Below, piece by piece: positions 1 to 8,061 of a stretch of DNA of 64,000 bases. The position numbers and the translations under genes are program-made. The DNA comes from Planotetraspora silvatica (GTDB taxonomy: Bacteria; Actinomycetota; Actinomycetes; Streptosporangiales; Streptosporangiaceae). Within the stretch, counting starts at the first letter, position 1. Every line of letters starts with the position of its first letter. Under the pieces are notes generated by a model. That model worked only from the letters and a program-made list of their open reading frames with translations. It had not been told where the DNA came from and searched no databases. The DNA lies in contig NZ_BOOQ01000050.1 in NCBI RefSeq assembly GCF_016863315.1, forward strand, positions 1 to 64,000, written 5' to 3'.

Positions 1-33
1 TTGTGCCGTGTTGTTTCTGACACCGGAAACGCT

Positions 34-160
34 ACGTTGCTTTCCAAAGTCATGCAACATCGACGTTGCACAGATTCGACATTCATGCAGGTAGCTGCTG
101 GAAAACTGTTGCAACAGCCTTCGCGGTTAACGCAACATCGAGGATCATTGCGTTGCAACG
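34..160. repeat. Cluster of GTTGC/GCAAC sites, probable multi-site operator
   Basis: About 130 bp hold repeated GTTGC or GCAAC half-sites. TGCAAC-N6-GTTGCA lies at 53-70. CTGTTGCAACAG (106-117) and CGTTGCAACG (151-160) are perfect palindromes. GCAACATCGA occurs twice, at 54-63 and 132-141. Dense, mixed-spacing palindromes of this kind usually mark a regulator-binding region. The gene it controls would lie left of the window, since the nearest gene to the right is transcribed towards it and ends at 262. Confidence 0.5.
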
Positions 161-208
161 GATGCAGGTGAACGCTATGTTCGAGGCATCAGGAATGCAC
201 GGGCGCGG

Positions 209-240
209 CCTCGGGAGGGTGTTCCAGCACCCTCCCGGGG
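209..240 (-). terminator. Hairpin terminator after the SHOCT-like gene
   Basis: CGGGAGGGTG (212-221) and CACCCTCCCG (228-237) form a perfect 10-bp stem around a 6-nt loop, extendable by two C-G pairs and a wobble. It sits just downstream of the minus-strand gene ending at 262. There is no clear U tract, as is common for high-GC actinomycete terminators. Confidence 0.6.
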
Positions 241-261
241 GTCCGTCCAACTGGACGGCGC

Positions 262-684
262 CTACTCGCAGAAGACACGCACTCGGGCATCGGGCTGGTC
301 GACCTCCACGGTCATCTCGTCCAGGTGCTCCACGAGCGCCTCGAGCTGTTCGGGCTTGAGCTGCGTCAGGTCGAACGGCACGCCCGACTTGTTCAGTTCG
401 GCGGTGGCCTTGCCCAGTGCCGGCGGCGGGATCAGGGCCGCCAGCCGTACGCCGGCCCGCAGGAGCTGCAGCGGCACCCGCATGTTGACCCGCGTCGGCT
501 CGCCGTCCTCAAGGGCGTCCACCACCACCCGCAGGTACTTCGCCTTGCCCTTCGGCCGGGCGTCGGGACTCGACGCCGCCGGCGGCTGATCCCGCTCGAG
601 CGCGGCGATGAGCTGCTCCGCCTCCTCTGCGGTGATCTTGCCCTCGGCCAGCATGTCGAGGACGTCCTTGCGCTGTTCGTTCAT
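262..684 (-). CDS. SHOCT-like domain protein
   Basis: Product of 140 residues. The N-terminus reads as a short SHOCT-type helical hairpin (VLDMLAEGKITAEEAEQLI, about residues 8-26), a module usually appended to other domains for oligomerisation. The remainder (about 45-140) is a predicted beta-rich segment I cannot assign. I chose the ATG at 684 because GGAGAGG stands just upstream; a longer reading from 777 has no such site. It is third in an apparent operon with a DUF2089 protein and a small membrane protein, 11 nt after the membrane gene. Such trios probably form an envelope or stress regulatory unit, but the role is inference. Confidence 0.7.
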   Translation of the reverse strand: MNEQRKDVLDMLAEGKITAEEAEQLIAALERDQPPAASSPDARPKGKAKYLRVVVDALEDGEPTRVNMRVPLQLLRAGVRLAALIPPPALGKATAELNKSGVPFDLTQLKPEQLEALVEHLDEMTVEVDQPDARVRVFCE

Positions 685-695
685 CGGAACCTCTC

Positions 696-956
696 CTATC
701 TGATGGTTACGAGCACAGCCGTACGGCTCTGCTCGACGTCGACCCGGGTGCCGGGCAACGCGGAGACGATGCGCCAACCGGTGGCGAGTGCCCGCACCAC
801 GCTGACGCCGTACACGAGACAGGCCACGGCCGCCGCCAGCACGGCCAGGACCACGATCGGCGAGAACACGAGCACGACGGGGAGTACCGGGACCCAGATC
901 CGGATGGGACGACCGTCCGGGCGCTCGACCCGTACGGTCACCAGCTGCGGCATCAT
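696..956 (-). CDS. Small membrane protein of the DUF2089 operon
   Basis: Product of 86 residues. About residues 22-52 are strongly hydrophobic and can span the membrane once or as a tight hairpin. The flanks (residues 1-20 and 57-86) are short and soluble. The start overlaps the stop of the DUF2089 gene (ATGA at 953-956), so translation is probably coupled. No catalytic motif is visible and I do not recognise a named family. Context suggests a membrane partner of the two neighbouring regulatory proteins. Confidence 0.6.
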   Translation of the reverse strand: MMPQLVTVRVERPDGRPIRIWVPVLPVVLVFSPIVVLAVLAAAVACLVYGVSVVRALATGWRIVSALPGTRVDVEQSRTAVLVTIR

Positions 957-1330
957 GTCCGACCGTCCAATTCGGACAATGCCTGCTGTGCGGTGATCTC
1001 GCCGCGGCGCAACCGATCGATGATGTCGGTCCGCGACGGCGCCGGATCGGTCTCGACGAAGTCGAGCATCTGCGTGATCCGGTTCAGCCGCGATTTGATC
1101 GTCGGGTAGCTCACTCCGAAGATCCGCTCCATCTCCTTGATGGAACCGTGGCAGCGCACGAACGCCGTGACGAAGACCTGGTCCTCGACGTTGAGCTGAG
1201 CCAGTTGCGGCAGCTCGAACTCGCCCTCGATCGCGACGCCGCCATCTGCCAGGCGCACCCGCTCGACGACGAACGGCCGGCCCCGGGTCAGGTTCGTGAG
1301 TTCCTGCCAGTCCATCGCCTGATCTGTCAT
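953..1330 (-). CDS. DUF2089 family protein, probable DNA-binding regulator
   Basis: Product of 125 residues. The central part (about residues 45-90) has the DUF2089 pattern, with CHGSIKEMERIFGVSYPTIK resembling a helix-turn-helix in which the last helix would read DNA. The C-terminus (IIDRLRRGEITAQQALSELD) is a short helical hairpin like the SHOCT-type start of the third operon gene. I chose the ATG at 1330 over an upstream reading that runs through repetitive GC-rich sequence. It heads an operon with a membrane protein and a SHOCT-like protein. An inverted repeat at 1358-1378 just upstream could be its own operator. Confidence 0.7.
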   Translation of the reverse strand: MTDQAMDWQELTNLTRGRPFVVERVRLADGGVAIEGEFELPQLAQLNVEDQVFVTAFVRCHGSIKEMERIFGVSYPTIKSRLNRITQMLDFVETDPAPSRTDIIDRLRRGEITAQQALSELDGRT

Positions 1331-1357
1331 ATATAAAGTTCTACCGCGCGGCGGAGC

Positions 1358-1378
1358 ATCAACTTTCAAGATGTTGAT
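1358..1378 (-). promoter_or_regulatory. Inverted repeat upstream of the DUF2089 gene
   Basis: ATCAAC (1358-1363) and GTTGAT (1373-1378) are perfect inverted arms separated by 9 nt. The site lies 28 bp upstream of the ATG at 1330, in a locally AT-rich stretch. Position and symmetry suit an operator for the DUF2089 operon; no experiment supports this. Confidence 0.4.
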
Positions 1379-1792
1379 CTTAATTTTCTTAAACCAGCGC
1401 TTCCCTGGGCTCCTCGCTGGTCCGCCCGCCCCGCCCTGCCACCCGCCCCGCCCTGCCACCCGTCACGGCCCGCCGCCGAACCGGTCGACCGAGTGCGGCT
1501 CGACCCGCGGCATCCCATGCGGAGTTGGGAGGGGTCGTTACCCCGCGATGACACGGTGCCTGGCCGGGGTCGATAGCCTCGAAAGTGAGTCCGTAGGCAT
1601 GCCCATCCCATCCATGCCGGGCACGTCGAGGGGCTGGTGAACGCGTTCGGTCCGGTCGCCTCGCTGTATCGGGCCGGTCCGCACACGGCATCCGGGAGTT
1701 CTGCGACCTCAAGACCGTGTGGGTGGGCTGATCGGTTGCCGGCACCATCCGGCACACCCCGCCAGGCGGGCAAGCTGAGAAGGGATCCCGTG
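1379..1792. other. Intergenic stretch with a short tandem repeat and possible gene debris
   Basis: No intact gene is recognisable. A perfect 17-bp tandem duplication (unit CCGCCCCGCCCTGCCAC) occupies 1426-1459. On the plus strand, 1687-1731 reads GIREFCDLKTVWVG followed by a stop, which faintly resembles the C-terminal tail of aldehyde dehydrogenases. It directly precedes a truncated aldo/keto reductase, so the stretch may be debris from earlier deletions. Confidence 0.35.
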
Positions 1793-2472
1793 ATGACCGC
1801 CGACGCCTACGGCCCGATGGTCGCCGAGCCGCTGCTACGCCGCGCTCTCGCCCCGTACGACGAGAACATCGTCATCGCCACCAAGGCGGGGTTCACCCGG
1901 CAGGGCCCCGACAAGTGGACGCCTGTCGGCAGGCCGGCCTACTTGCGCCAGGAGTGCGAGATGAGCCTGCGCATCCTCGGAGTCGACCGGATCGCGCTGC
2001 TCCAGCTGCACCGCGTGGACCCCGACGTGCCCCTGGAAGACCAGGTCGGCGAGCTGAAAGCGCTGAAGGACGAAGGAAAGGTCGCGCACATCGGTCTGTC
2101 GGAGGTGACCGTCGACCAGATCGAGGAGGCCCGCGCCAGCGCCCCGATCGCCTCGGTGCAGAACCGGTACAACCTGGCTGACCGGGCGGCCGAGGACGTG
2201 CTCGACTACTGCGAAAGCCACCAGATCGCCTTCATCCCGTGGTTTCCGCTGGCCACCGGCGGCCTGGCGAAATCGGGCGGGCCCCTCGAGGCCATCGCGT
2301 CCCGGCTGTCGCCACGCCGTCGCAGCTCGCTCTCGCGTGGCTGCTCCGCCGCTCACCGGTTCTGCTGCCCATCCCGGGCACCTCGTCGGTGGAGCATCTC
2401 GAGCAGAACGTGGCCGCCGCGGGCGTCCAGCTGACCGATGACGACGTCGCCGAGCTGACCGCGGCCGTCTGA
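1793..2472 (+). pseudogene. Aldo/keto reductase, N-terminally truncated and frameshifted
   Basis: The translation from 1793 enters an aldo/keto reductase at the cofactor and active-site segment (ADAYGP, Tyr of the catalytic tetrad). It continues through IVIATKAG (Lys) and LLQLHR (His) to about 2305. The rest of the protein ([20 protein letters not shown], then [14 protein letters not shown] to the stop at 2472) is in the next frame, so at least one base is missing near 2305-2320. About 55 residues of the normal N-terminus, including the first barrel strands, have no counterpart upstream. Intact enzymes of this NADPH-dependent family have about 280-300 residues. Two independent lesions argue for a dead gene rather than one sequencing error. 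Confidence 0.8.
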
Positions 2473-2520
2473 TCCCAGTCGCGGTCGCGGTGACTGTGCT
2501 GGTGGGCATGGGGGCGGGGG

Positions 2521-3144
2521 TCATGAATCGGGTTGCGCCGAGCTCTCGTCGTCTTCAATCGCCACACGCGGCTCCTCGCCGAGAATCTCTCTGATGTTGT
2601 CGGCGAGCTCTTCGAAGATCTCCGTACTTCCGACCGCCTTCAACGGAAGCCCAGCGGCCTTGGCCCTTCGCTCTGCTTCCGCCCCCGCTTGGGGGTCGTC
2701 CAAGGACGAGGCGGGGAACCGGACCTTGAGTAGCGAGGCGAACCGTACGGGAAGAACCGGCAGGATGGCCTGGATCCTCTGGACAGCGACTCTCTGCTGG
2801 GGCATGTGCGCCAGTGCCGAGTATTCGCTCCAGGCGTCCCCTGCCCGCTGAAGCTGCTCGATCAAGAAGTCTCGGCGGTCACGTTCACGCTGCTGGTCGA
2901 GCTGTCTCGCAAGGAGCGCGCCGGCGGCGTTGCGCTCATCGGTGAGGCGCCGGTCCGCGTCCGCGCGGTCTTCCTGCCGCTGCCGCTCGCCCTCTGTGCG
3001 GTCGCGATTCGCGGTTCTGATCGTGACGATGAGCGCGGCGACGGCGACGAAGGCCGCGACCAGGGAGCCCCAGCCTTGGAGTTGCTCGCTGACACCAGAC
3101 CAGTCGATGCTCGATGTGCCGGTGAGCATGGGGATGAGGGTCAT
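2521..3144 (-). CDS. Membrane-anchored coiled-coil protein of unknown function
   Basis: Product of 207 residues. A single membrane segment (LVAAFVAVAALIVTI, about residues 28-43) follows a short outer N-terminus. A highly charged, Arg/Glu/Asp-rich stretch (about 44-95) is predicted to be a long helix or coiled coil. A mixed C-terminal domain and an acidic tail follow. GAGGAG stands just before the ATG at 3144. I do not recognise a named family. The architecture (one membrane helix, then cytosolic coiled coil) resembles the first part of the peptidoglycan-binding protein at 4214-5368, but the sequences are not obviously related. Confidence 0.6.
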   Translation of the reverse strand: MTLIPMLTGTSSIDWSGVSEQLQGWGSLVAAFVAVAALIVTIRTANRDRTEGERQRQEDRADADRRLTDERNAAGALLARQLDQQRERDRRDFLIEQLQRAGDAWSEYSALAHMPQQRVAVQRIQAILPVLPVRFASLLKVRFPASSLDDPQAGAEAERRAKAAGLPLKAVGSTEIFEELADNIREILGEEPRVAIEDDESSAQPDS

Positions 3145-3284
3145 TCAGGTGTCTCCTCGAGCGCGGCCCAGTAGGAGGCCCAGGCCGGCTGTGTGGGTTG
3201 CAGCGGCCGCGGCAGGCCCGTCAGGTTAGTCTCACGTCTCCCGTCTCTGGGGGGAAGCTCGACCGGCTCTAGAAGCGCCGACGG

Positions 3285-3971
3285 TCAGGCGGCGCTGCGG
3301 GGCGGGGTGGCGGTGCCGTACAGGCGCTTGGCGTAGGAGGCGTAGACCCGGGGGCCGACGAACGGCATCGTCAGACGTGCCATGAACGGCGCGAAGCGGA
3401 GGACCTCCTTGATGACCTCGGGGTCGCCCTCGTACATCGCCATGCCGAAAGCCAGCGGCAGCTTCTTCTTCGGCACGTCGTTCATCGCCTGGGTGCCGAG
3501 TTCCTGCCATTCCGCGGCGGTGATGTACTTCTCTGCCAGCGGCAGGATGTGCCGCTCCTCCAGCGCGGTGTGCTCCACGAGCACCGAGTTGAGCCGTTCG
3601 AGGGCGTCGGCGAGCGCGTCACGGTGGGCGACGTCCGCGTCCGCGCGCCACGGGCCGAGTTCCTTCCGGATCTCCTGGTACGCCGCGTCGATGGTCTCGT
3701 GGTGCCCCTCCATGAGGTGCACGACGGTGGCGACCTCGTCGGATCCACGATCCAGGAGTTTCGGCCACAGCAGCGCGTCCTCGGCCGCGTGATGGCCGTG
3801 GAGGACGCCGGCGATGAGCGCGATGTGGTCGGCGACCAGTTCGGCCCGGCTCACGTCACCTCCGTCGACCGCGCGGACCACGCCGGCAGCTAGACCGAAC
3901 TCCCTGCGCATCAGAATGTGCGCCATGTACATGTCCCGGATGTCGGCCATGGGCCCTTGCTCGATCGCCAT
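3285..3971 (-). CDS. Hemerythrin-like (HHE) domain protein
   Basis: Product of 228 residues. The first 145 residues form a hemerythrin-like four-helix bundle with the expected His/Glu ligands: H19, H49, HGHHAAED (about 58-65), EGHHET (about 88-93) and VEHTALEERH further on. Proteins of this family bind a di-iron centre and take part in oxygen, NO or redox sensing. The C-terminal 80 residues are unassigned and fairly hydrophobic. I chose the ATG at 3971, preceded by GGGGA; the 250-residue reading from 4037 lacks a ribosome site. It appears monocistronic, in a region with a marked drop in G+C upstream (about 4040-4200). Confidence 0.8.
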   Translation of the reverse strand: MAIEQGPMADIRDMYMAHILMRREFGLAAGVVRAVDGGDVSRAELVADHIALIAGVLHGHHAAEDALLWPKLLDRGSDEVATVVHLMEGHHETIDAAYQEIRKELGPWRADADVAHRDALADALERLNSVLVEHTALEERHILPLAEKYITAAEWQELGTQAMNDVPKKKLPLAFGMAMYEGDPEVIKEVLRFAPFMARLTMPFVGPRVYASYAKRLYGTATPPRSAA

Positions 3972-4213
3972 CTTCGTTCCCCGATGATCGCCGGAGCCGT
4001 ACAGGTCACTGCGATGTACGGCGCCTTTGCTGAACAAACAAGGGTGAAGAATGACAGGGTGACAATATCGGCGTCAAATGAGAGTCCATGCTGGTCAGGC
4101 GCATTGTTTCGATTATGTGAAATCTTTTCGGCGGATGTGATGTCGGCCACTCCGTGTCGAATTCTCGATGTCGACGCCGTGAATGTTCTCTGTATGCAAG
4201 GCGAAATCACCGG

Positions 4214-5368
4214 TCAATCGGGTGCGGCAGGATCATTTGAGCGGCCTTCGGGTGCGTACCAGGGTTTGGCGCCATCGGATACGAATCGCAGGCCCACCCC
4301 GGCTTCCAGAGTGATGTCCCCGGCGCCCAGGTCGGCAGCCCAGGTATGGGGCTCAACCACTCCGCGCTCCGACAGGCCATGCCAGCGCTGGAAGGCCTGG
4401 ACCGCCACCCTCGTGGACGGGCCGAACACCCCATCGATCCGCCCCGGAGTCGTGATCCATCGCCCGGCGGCGTACTCGGTGAGTGCCGCCTGCAGGCGCA
4501 CGACGATCTCGCCCCCTGTGCCTTCCGACAACACCGGCATGGCCCCGCCCGTAGGCAGTTCGGCCCACGTGTCCGGCCCGCAGACGCCATCGGGCGCGAG
4601 ACCGTGGGCGCCCTGGAACGCACGCAACGCCTGTTCGGTGTCGCGGCCGAACAGGCCGTCAATGTGCTGGGGCACGTGACCCGCGCGACGCAGGGCCCGC
4701 TGCAGATGGCGGACCGCCGGCCCTTGGTCACCGAATCGCAATACGGGTTGCGCCGCGGCCGGGGAAGCCACCCTCGGCGCGGACTGGCCGAGTTTCCCTT
4801 GCTGGAGCAGATGAAGCATGCGCAGGTTGAGTACGTACACCTCGGTGCTCAGACGATCCAGTCGGTGGCCCAGTGGCGGCACTTCGAGATCGTCTACCGG
4901 TACGGTTCCCACGTCACCTACGAACTGATCGAGTCCCCGTCCGACGGCCGCGTAGTGGTCGTACAGCTCTTCCAGTTGCTCACGTAAGTCACCGCCGAAG
5001 TACGCCTCGATCAATGCCATTCCGCGATTGAGGTTGTCGTTCCAGTCGAGCAGCACCTCTCGGTAGCCGTCGAGAGCGGCGGCTAGACCATCGTGGTCGC
5101 TCCCTTTGACACGACGCCTGGCCGCCCAATGGACCAGTCGCATGCGGTAGAGCCGCTTGTCGAGCAGGGTGCTGATCTCTTCGAAGATCTTGATGGCCTG
5201 CTGGCGTTCCTGTTCTTGAAGCTCGACCACCCGCTGATGCTCGCGCTCCTCGCGCTCGACCTCATGCTGATGCGCCCACGTCCTTCTCTGGAAAAGGTAG
5301 GTCAGCACGCCACCGGCCACGCTGGTGAGGAAGAATCCCAGCCCGAGCAGAATGCGCTGGTCCGCCAT
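4214..5368 (-). CDS. Membrane-anchored protein with two peptidoglycan-binding domains
   Basis: Product of 384 residues. Residues 5-25 are a membrane helix, followed by a charged coiled coil rich in Glu, Gln and Arg (about 30-65) and a helical domain (about 70-190). Two PG_binding_1 repeats follow: one has LQRALRRAGH and IDGLFGRDTEQALRAFQ (about 218-275), the other LQAALTEY and IDGVFGPSTRVAVQAFQ (about 293-345), each ending in the usual DTW or HTW. The layout suggests a wall-facing anchor that ties an envelope complex to peptidoglycan. No catalytic domain is present. GGGGGAG precedes the ATG at 5368. Confidence 0.8.
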   Translation of the reverse strand: MADQRILLGLGFFLTSVAGGVLTYLFQRRTWAHQHEVEREEREHQRVVELQEQERQQAIKIFEEISTLLDKRLYRMRLVHWAARRRVKGSDHDGLAAALDGYREVLLDWNDNLNRGMALIEAYFGGDLREQLEELYDHYAAVGRGLDQFVGDVGTVPVDDLEVPPLGHRLDRLSTEVYVLNLRMLHLLQQGKLGQSAPRVASPAAAQPVLRFGDQGPAVRHLQRALRRAGHVPQHIDGLFGRDTEQALRAFQGAHGLAPDGVCGPDTWAELPTGGAMPVLSEGTGGEIVVRLQAALTEYAAGRWITTPGRIDGVFGPSTRVAVQAFQRWHGLSERGVVEPHTWAADLGAGDITLEAGVGLRFVSDGAKPWYAPEGRSNDPAAPD

Positions 5369-5644
5369 TCATCTCCCCCGGGGCTCGCGCCGCTCCCAAG
5401 AATGCTCCGTGATCGAGTCGCGATCAACAGGACGGGCTCCGCCCCCCCAGGCCCTTCACAGTGGCTCCGTTCGCCGCCCGCACGCCGACCCCGTCCGCGA
5501 GCGCCCTGATCGACAAGCTCGTGGCCGAGGCCGGCCAGGTGAACCGCCGGTTCAGGCCCGGTTCGTGAGGACGGGACCGCGTGATCGCGCACCCGTGCGC
5601 GGTGTCGGTCACGGTGCGGCCCGGTGGGTCATGCGGTGACCGTG

Positions 5645-6169
5645 TCAACCGGAGATCTGGACAGGCTGTGCGACCGGCTGTGCGCCGGCGGTCTCGCCGC
5701 CTCCCCTATCGGCCACCTGGGCGACCAGGAGAGCGAAAAAGGCCAGCGTCGCCATCGCCGTCCGGGCCGTGTGCAGCGTCCACCAGCGCAGGCGGACATC
5801 CGACCAGTCGGCCGGCAACTCGTCGACGTTCCAGGAGTTCGCAAGCTGATTGAGGGGATCCAATTTGGTCAAGGTGAGCACGATCGTGGCCACCAGTAGC
5901 AGCGAGGCGGCGATGGTGAGCCAGAAGACGAGCCAGCCACGCTGGTAGGACACGACAGCCGTCGTCACGAGCAGCGCGAGGCAGGTGAGCAGTAACACCG
6001 GCATCGCACGGCCGTAATCCACATTGAGCGCCTGCCAGTACCGCACGTACGCGGGTCCGGGCAACGAGCGCAGCGATGGAGCCAGCACGGTGAAGACGAG
6101 GCCTCCGGCGAAGAGGCCGAGCAGTAACGTCGCCCCCGTTCGAGCGACCTCCAACAACACGAGACGCAT
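5645..6169 (-). CDS. DUF1772 (anthrone oxygenase-like) membrane protein
   Basis: Product of 174 residues with four hydrophobic segments (roughly residues 5-30, 55-75, 80-105 and 135-155). The pattern fits the DUF1772 / anthrone-oxygenase superfamily: an early Gly-rich helix, then LRWWTLHTARTAMA near the last helix. Some members are cofactor-free oxygenases, most are uncharacterised. GGGGTGGAG lies directly before the ATG at 6169, which is why I prefer it to the upstream ATG at 6208. It is transcribed away from a TetR regulator across an 88-bp gap containing a palindrome, so regulation by that TetR is likely. Confidence 0.7.
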   Translation of the reverse strand: MRLVLLEVARTGATLLLGLFAGGLVFTVLAPSLRSLPGPAYVRYWQALNVDYGRAMPVLLLTCLALLVTTAVVSYQRGWLVFWLTIAASLLLVATIVLTLTKLDPLNQLANSWNVDELPADWSDVRLRWWTLHTARTAMATLAFFALLVAQVADRGGGETAGAQPVAQPVQISG

Positions 6170-6217
6170 GCTCCACCCCCGGCGAACCAAGTGATTGACT
6201 AGATGCACAAAATTTCA

Positions 6218-6232
6218 TTTGAATCGATTAAA
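6218..6232. promoter_or_regulatory. Candidate TetR operator
   Basis: The imperfect palindrome TTTGAATCGATTAAA is centred on ATCGAT, in the AT-rich gap between the DUF1772 gene and the TetR gene. Divergent placement next to a TetR gene is the usual arrangement for an autoregulated operator. Confidence 0.45.
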
Positions 6233-6257
6233 GTCAATATGACGGCGGTGATCATCC

Positions 6258-6923
6258 ATGGAGCAGAAGCCCAAGCGGCGATATGTCAGTGAGTTACGAC
6301 GGGAGAACGCGGAGGCGACCCGGCTGCGGATCGCCGAGGCGGCCCGGGCGCTCATGCTGGAACACGGCTATGCCGCCACGACGATGGCCGACGTCGCGCG
6401 GGCCGCGGGCGTCGTCGTGCAGACCCTGTATACGTCCTGCCCCGGCGGCAAGCCGAGCTTGGCGAAGCTCGTCTGGGACGTGACCTTGGCCGGTGACGCG
6501 CAGGCCATCCCGCAGAGCGCACGGCCACAGGTACAGACGATCATCGCCGAGCCCGACCCCATGCGGAAGCTGGCCGCCTTCGCGGAGATGGCGTTGGCGA
6601 TTCATCAACGTGTCGGTCCGGTGCATCGCGTGCTGCGCGCCGCCGCAGCGACCGATGCCGGCTTGGCCCGCCTGTTGTCCGACACGGAACAGCAGCGATT
6701 GACAGGCAGCCGCGGACCTGCCGAACACCTTGCGGCCGTGGACGCACTGCGCACCGGACTGAGCGTCGAGCGAGCCGCCGATCAGATCTACGCCCTGACC
6801 TCGATCGAGTTGTTCGAGCGTCTGATCGAGGTCTGCGGCTGGACCGTGCGCGACTGCCAGGACTGGCTGGCCCGGACTCTGAGCGAGACCCTGCTCGGAC
6901 CGACCGGCCATGGACGCCGCTGA
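6258..6923 (+). CDS. TetR/AcrR family regulator
   Basis: Product of 221 residues. The N-terminal DNA-binding domain is clear: RIAEAARALMLEHGYAATTM (about residues 25-44) leads into the helix-turn-helix ADVARAAGVVVQTLYTSCPG (45-64), with the conserved tyrosine. The C-terminal ligand domain is typical in length. It is transcribed divergently from the DUF1772 gene with a palindrome between, so it probably represses that gene and itself. The ATG at 6258 has no strong ribosome site; the alternatives upstream are out of frame. Confidence 0.85.
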   Translation: MEQKPKRRYVSELRRENAEATRLRIAEAARALMLEHGYAATTMADVARAAGVVVQTLYTSCPGGKPSLAKLVWDVTLAGDAQAIPQSARPQVQTIIAEPDPMRKLAAFAEMALAIHQRVGPVHRVLRAAAATDAGLARLLSDTEQQRLTGSRGPAEHLAAVDALRTGLSVERAADQIYALTSIELFERLIEVCGWTVRDCQDWLARTLSETLLGPTGHGRR

Positions 6924-7041
6924 GCATGAGGAAACGAGCGCTGCAGCCGGTGATCCCCCTCCGCGGCCGCGGCCACCGCATCTCGCCCGCGCGAACCGCG
7001 TCGATCCCTGATCGGATGGCGAGCGCCACCCGTCGTCACCG

Positions 7042-7926
7042 TTATATCGAGATGGGGCCGAGGTCGGCTGCGGTTTCGGCCAGCGCGCGAATGGCGGGGT
7101 TGTCGGCGGTGGAGCGCCACGTCAGGGCCCATTGGACGGTAGGGGCGTCATGGATGGGCAGAAAGACGATGCCGGGGGGCTTGTTGTAGCGGGCGGCGAT
7201 CTCGCCGAGCGGGTGGACGCAGTGTCCCGCGGCGACCAGGGAGAGGATTTCGTGGAAGGTCCGTGCGGTGGGCCCGCGTGGGATCCGGCGGCCGAGTGGT
7301 GTGCGTGTGGGGACCATGGACGCGACCCAGTACTCGGGGGCTTGGGGGCCGAGGTCGACGACGTGGTTGTCGGCGAGGTCTTCCAGGGACGCGGTGCCGC
7401 GATCGGCGAGCGGGTGGTCTGCCGACACGGCCAGTACGCGGCCTCCGGTGAGCACAATGGGGCCGACCGTGAGGTCGGGTTCGGCAACGGGCAGCCACAG
7501 CACGTTCACGTCATGGTCTCCGGTGCGCAGGGCGGTGAACGGGTCGCTGCCGCTGATTTCGCCGAACTGGACGTCGCTGCCGGGGTAGCGGGTGCGGAAC
7601 GCGTCGAGGAGAGGGCGTAGTTCGTGTCCGGCATGGCCGAAGACGCCCAGCCGTAGGGTCTGGCCCGTGCCGGCTGCTTGGGCGCGGGCGAGTCCTGCCT
7701 GGAGGAGGTCGAGGGCCTGCTGGAGGTCTTCGCGGAGGCGTCGGCCGACAGGGGTCAGGGTTACGCGTCGGCTGGTGCGATCGAACAGGGCCACGCCCAG
7801 GAGTCGTTCCTGTTTGCTGATGGCTTGGCTGACGCGGGCCTGGGACACGCGAAGCCGTTCGGCGGTGCGGCCGAAGTGCAGTTCCTCGGCCAATGTCAGG
7901 AAGATCTCGATGTCGCGTATCTCCAC
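7042..7926 (-). CDS. LysR family regulator
   Basis: Product of 294 residues from the GTG at 7926. The winged helix-turn-helix is canonical (IEIFLTLAEELHFGRTAERL, then VSQARVSQAISKQERLLG, about residues 5-45), followed by FDRTSRRVTLTPVG. The rest is the two-lobed effector domain, with sites such as LRLGVFGHAG. AGGGG lies just before the GTG, and a consensus -10 box is 14 bp upstream; longer readings from 7941 or 8001 run through the promoter. It is divergent from a SnoaL-like/YceI gene pair, its likely targets. Confidence 0.85.
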   Translation of the reverse strand: MEIRDIEIFLTLAEELHFGRTAERLRVSQARVSQAISKQERLLGVALFDRTSRRVTLTPVGRRLREDLQQALDLLQAGLARAQAAGTGQTLRLGVFGHAGHELRPLLDAFRTRYPGSDVQFGEISGSDPFTALRTGDHDVNVLWLPVAEPDLTVGPIVLTGGRVLAVSADHPLADRGTASLEDLADNHVVDLGPQAPEYWVASMVPTRTPLGRRIPRGPTARTFHEILSLVAAGHCVHPLGEIAARYNKPPGIVFLPIHDAPTVQWALTWRSTADNPAIRALAETAADLGPISI

Positions 7927-7939
7927 AAATAACCCCTGC

Positions 7940-7945
7940 ATTATA
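7940..7945 (-). promoter_or_regulatory. Consensus -10 box of the LysR gene
   Basis: TATAAT on the minus strand, 13 nt before the GTG start at 7926. The predicted transcript would begin around 7933 and have a leader of only a few nucleotides. A full consensus -10 is unusual here and helps to fix the start codon. Confidence 0.55.
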
Positions 7946-8061
7946 GATCGCCCCACGAAGCTTACATTGTTCCGCCCCTGACCTGCCTGGATGCTGGACA
8001 CGTCACCCTTCGAACAGGCGGCACACGCCTGATCGGCACATCGATAAGGCGGGGGAAATCA

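Noticed and set aside
5450-5570. A protein-like plus-strand stretch ending ALIDKLVAEAGQVNRRF before a stop near 5569.
   Set aside because: It is too short, has no start or ribosome site, and I cannot match it to any family.
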